Shown here: in pieces, positions 23,105 through 25,125 of the stretch
Position numbering within the stretch: the stretch's first letter is position 1
Layout of the letters: each line of letters starts with the position of its first letter
Origin: JABDPF01 sp036351575
Lineage (GTDB): Bacteria > Pseudomonadota > Gammaproteobacteria > Xanthomonadales > SZUA-36
Length of the DNA: 25,125 nucleotides
NCBI GenBank assembly: GCA_036351575.1
Contig: JAZBPJ010000102.1
Location: forward strand, 1 to 25,125
Direction of reading: 5' to 3'
Position numbers and translations under genes: made by a program
Notes under the pieces: generated by a model
The model's input: the letters and a program-made list of their open reading frames with translations, nothing else
Databases searched by the model: none
What the model was told of the DNA's origin: nothing

Positions 23105-23692
23105 ATGGCAGTCCGTCATTTCACAAAAATTGGCGCACTGTGCCTTTTGCTCACCTGCGCGGGCTGCCCGCTGACGCCCGACAGGGTCGAAAGCACGGCG
23201 GTTGGCGGCCCAAACGCTGTCGTATTCGATATCGACGGCACGCTGACACCGGATGTGCACGCAGTTTTCAGTGTGAGGAAAGACGCAGCCACAGCGGTCA
23301 ATACATTCTTCCAGTCGGGCATCAAGGTCATCTACCTCACGGGCCGGGTGACCCTGCTGCAGTCCGTCATTCCCGGCTGGCTGGATAGGCACGGCTTTCC
23401 CGAAGGGTCCGTTCATGCAGCCAGGACACGCGAAGACCACGGAGACCACGCCGCCTTTAAACAGCGGGTGCTGGAGGAGTACAGGAACAAGGGCTGGACA
23501 TTGATCGCCGCTTACGGTGATTCCACGACGGATTTCAAAGCCTACGAGGCAGCCGGCATACCGCGGGAGCGTGTTTTTGCCTTGCTGCGCAAAGGCGAAA
23601 CGGAATGTCAGCCCGGCTACTGGCGGGACTGCTACGCTGGCTGGACGGAACAACTGGAAACCATCGGGTCGCTGGCCGGGGGCGCCGATTGA
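23105..23692 (+). CDS. HAD-superfamily (LNS2/lipin-like) putative lipoprotein
   Basis: The core is a HAD phosphatase domain of the LNS2 kind. VVFDIDGTLTPD (DxDGT at residues 42-46) is motif I, VIYLTGRV holds motif II, and AAYGDSTTDFKAYEAAGIP is motif IV. LNS2 domains occur in lipins and PITPs, where they act on or bind phosphatidic acid. A hydrophobic start ending LTCAGC (Cys21) looks like a lipobox, though Cys at -3 is unusual. That would put the domain outside the cytoplasm. The ATG at 23105 gives a normal signal; ATG at 23075 is also possible. Its length is 195 residues, and it is followed by tRNA-Val. Confidence 0.8.
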   Translation: MAVRHFTKIGALCLLLTCAGCPLTPDRVESTAVGGPNAVVFDIDGTLTPDVHAVFSVRKDAATAVNTFFQSGIKVIYLTGRVTLLQSVIPGWLDRHGFPEGSVHAARTREDHGDHAAFKQRVLEEYRNKGWTLIAAYGDSTTDFKAYEAAGIPRERVFALLRKGETECQPGYWRDCYAGWTEQLETIGSLAGGAD

Positions 23693-23700
23693 GTGGTCGG

Positions 23701-23729
23701 TTGCTTTTGGCGCGGAAAATCAGTACCTT
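23701..23729 (+). promoter_or_regulatory. Probable promoter of tRNA-Val
   Basis: TTGCTT (23701-23706) and TACCTT (23724-23729) are spaced 17 bp apart and followed by a GC-rich discriminator. They lie 25 bp before the tRNA, as expected for a stable RNA promoter. Confidence 0.45.
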
Positions 23730-23753
23730 TATCGCCCCACCGCAAGACCGCGC

Positions 23754-23829
23754 GGGCGATTAGCTCAGTTGGGAGAGCGCTGCAGTCACATTGCAGAGGT
23801 CACTGGTTCGAGCCCAGTATCGCCCACCA
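23754..23829 (+). tRNA. tRNA-Val (anticodon CAC)
   Basis: A full cloverleaf of 76 nt with encoded CCA: acceptor GGGCGAT/ATCGCCC, D stem GCTC/GAGC, anticodon stem CTGCA/TGCAG with loop GTCACAT (T33 then CAC), a 5-nt variable loop, and T stem ACTGG/CCAGT with loop TTCGAGC. CAC reads GUG codons. It is close in sequence to E. coli tRNA-Val(UAC). Confidence 0.93.
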
Positions 23830-23889
23830 ATTCGAGGGTCCGTTCGGACCCCGAATTGTGGGCCATACCGGGCCCACAGTGGTTTTCCG
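23829..23889 (+). terminator. Tandem hairpins behind tRNA-Val
   Basis: Hairpin 1 pairs 23829-23841 with 23846-23857 (12 bp, one bulged A, GTTC loop), starting at the last base of the CCA end. Hairpin 2 pairs GTGGGCC (23858-23864) with GGCCCAC (23871-23877) and is followed by GGTTTTCC. Together they probably end the tRNA transcript and guide 3' trimming. Confidence 0.6.
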
Positions 23890-23998
23890 TTGCTTATCTC
23901 ACGCACTTCCACGCACATGCTCGCGGAAATCCTCTGCCTTATGATAATGATCCAGATTCGGTAGGATGCCCATTGGATTATTCGGGAGCGCACACCCA
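23890..23998 (+). promoter_or_regulatory. Upstream region of the adenylate-forming enzyme gene
   Basis: This AT-richer gap holds overlapping -10-like words TATGAT (23940-23945) and GATAAT (23943-23948), without a clear -35. GGGAG at 23984-23988 may be the ribosome binding site for the ATG at 23999, though the spacing (10 nt) is long. Confidence 0.3.
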
Positions 23999-25125
23999 AT
24001 GAATGGTGTGGGACGTCATTTTCAGCACGCGGACACCCTGTTCCGGCTTCAACGGCACGCACGCGGCGGGCCGGAAGCAATCCGCCGTTTCCAGGAGAGA
24101 AAACTGCGCTTTCTCGTGAATCATGCCCGTGAAAATGTTCCGCTCTATCAAAACAAATTTGACGCTGCGGGAGTCCGTGTAAAAGACATCCGCGGCCTTG
24201 ACGACTTGCCGCTGATTCCACGCACAACCAAGCCCGAGATGCGGGCAGCCGGATTCCGGGAGCAGACGGCAAGCGGCACATCGCGCAAAGAAGTGCTGCT
24301 TCGCTATACCGCGGGCTCGACCGGGGAGCCCGCGCATATTTACCGGAAACCGGTCGAGGACCACCTGCTGAACCAGTTCCGCATCAGGGCGTCGCGCCTG
24401 CTCGGTGAGCGGCCGAATGACTCGGTAGCGGTTCTGCGCATGCTTTCGGGGCCAACCGATCACATGAACGGGCTGATGACCCGGGCGGTGAAGGCATTGC
24501 TTCCGGGCAAACGCGCACTGCTTGAATGCCTTCGACCGCCTGAAGCAATCGCCTCGGACCTCGTCGAATTGCAGCCGGATATCATCCGCAGCCTTCCCGG
24601 CATTCTCGCGGAAGTCGCTGTCCTGTGGCCACGCTCGAATCCGGATGTTCGCAATCCGCGGCAATTACTGGCCAGCGGAGAGCCGCTGACACCGAATCTG
24701 CGGCGCAGTATCGAGGAAGGATTCGGAGCACCGGTGCACAACGTGTACATGTCACACGAGTTCAACCTGCTGGTCTGGGAGTGCCCCGAAACCGGACTGA
24801 TGCACGTTTGCGACGACAACGTGATCATCGAGGTCCTGCGCGACGGTTCACCTGCAGCCACGGGTGAATCAGGCGATGTCGTCGTCACCGGGCTGCACAG
24901 TTACACGGCGCCTCTAATCCGCTACGAACTGGGCGATATCGCGGTTCGTGGCCCTGACCGTTGTCCCTGCGGGGCCCCGTTCTCAACCCTGGACTCGATC
25001 CGGGGCAGAACCATGGACATGTGCGTCCTGCCGGACGGGCGCAGGCTGCACCACTGGGACCTTATCCCGCTCGGCTTCTGGGATATGTCCTGGTTCAGAC
25101 GCTACCAGCTGGTGCAGAAATCGCC
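23999..25125 (+). CDS. Phenylacetate-CoA ligase-like adenylate-forming enzyme (partial)
   Basis: The frame is open from the ATG at 23999 to the window edge (375 codons, no stop), so the gene is cut at its 3' end. It has the ANL-type pattern of the PaaK/CapK group: an N-terminal helix (KLRFLVNHARENVPLYQNKF), the phosphate loop RYTAGSTGEPAH near 101-112, LLASGEPLTP, then VYMSHEF where PaaK has a YG-TE type motif, APLIRYELGD near 307-316, and a GRTMDM segment that fits the GR-x-x-D motif. CPCGAPF is a possible metal-binding Cys pair. Such proteins activate a carboxylic acid as an acyl-AMP; CapK-like members sit in polysaccharide or lipid clusters. The substrate cannot be told. ATG at 23966 would add 11 residues. 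Confidence 0.85.
   Translation, partial: MNGVGRHFQHADTLFRLQRHARGGPEAIRRFQERKLRFLVNHARENVPLYQNKFDAAGVRVKDIRGLDDLPLIPRTTKPEMRAAGFREQTASGTSRKEVLLRYTAGSTGEPAHIYRKPVEDHLLNQFRIRASRLLGERPNDSVAVLRMLSGPTDHMNGLMTRAVKALLPGKRALLECLRPPEAIASDLVELQPDIIRSLPGILAEVAVLWPRSNPDVRNPRQLLASGEPLTPNLRRSIEEGFGAPVHNVYMSHEFNLLVWECPETGLMHVCDDNVIIEVLRDGSPAATGESGDVVVTGLHSYTAPLIRYELGDIAVRGPDRCPCGAPFSTLDSIRGRTMDMCVLPDGRRLHHWDLIPLGFWDMSWFRRYQLVQKS

Noticed and set aside
23730..23829. Near-repeat of the tRNA 3' end (TATCGCCCCACC) just upstream of tRNA-Val, as a possible attachment-site duplication
   Set aside because: It is short and imperfect, lies only 100 bp away, and no integrase or island genes are visible.
23517..24002. 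161-codon plus-strand frame running through tRNA-Val
   Set aside because: It overlaps the HAD gene in another frame and the tRNA; it has no family features.
23978..24888. Long minus-strand frames opposite the adenylate-forming enzyme
   Set aside because: The plus-strand frame shows clear family motifs throughout; the minus frames do not.

Overview
The window is a high-GC gammaproteobacterial chromosome segment. The main evidence is gene order: rpsB-tsf-pyrH-frr-uppS-cdsA-dxr-rseP-bamA-skp-lpxD-fabZ-lpxA-lpxB-rnhB runs on the + strand from about 0.7 to 15.4 kb, with 4-bp or short overlaps at many joints. Protein features such as BrkB/YihY, DUF2069 and DUF445 also fit a gammaproteobacterium that is not an enteric. 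I cannot fix the genus from sequence alone.

Layout. 1-725: no confident protein gene. It holds a minus-strand intrinsic terminator at 8-37 with possible structured RNA behind it, then a sigma70-like promoter (467-495) and a long rpsB leader whose last hairpin covers the rpsB ribosome binding site. 726-4883: translation and nucleotide genes (S2, EF-Ts, UMP kinase, ribosome recycling factor) leading into undecaprenyl diphosphate synthase. 4889-15427: envelope genes, in the order phospholipid precursor (CdsA), isoprenoid (Dxr), stress protease (RseP), outer-membrane assembly (BamA, Skp), lipid A (LpxD, FabZ, LpxA, LpxB), then RNase HII. 15428-15625: a REP-like tandem palindrome array in place of the dnaE that often follows rnhB. 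15626-18129: a small redox/membrane group (TlpA-like thioredoxin, YihY/BrkB protein on the - strand; ArsC-like protein and DUF2069 on the + strand). 18101-21124: a very large exported protein of unknown family (- strand). 21170-21658: a single-domain asparaginase-like protein, divergent from it. 21672-21790: a second tandem palindrome array with the same 33-bp architecture but a different stem. 21822-23018: DUF445 membrane protein (-). 23105-23692: HAD/LNS2-like lipoprotein. 23754-23829: tRNA-Val(CAC) with strong hairpins behind it. 23999-end: a phenylacetate-CoA-ligase-like adenylate-forming enzyme cut by the window edge.

The best second-look items are these: (i) a roughly 160-residue acidic-then-lysine-rich, histone-H1-like tail on ribosomal protein S2; (ii) two tandem arrays of 33-bp palindromic units at convergent gene ends, sharing the outer motif but with inner stems that differ in a fully compensated way, and both cut off after the same 14 nt of a fourth unit; (iii) Phe169 at the acyl-chain ruler position of LpxA; (iv) an EF-hand-like calcium-loop sequence in a BamA barrel loop; (v) the unrecognised 1007-residue exported protein paired head-to-head with a half-length asparaginase. 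All readings are by eye; no database search was possible.
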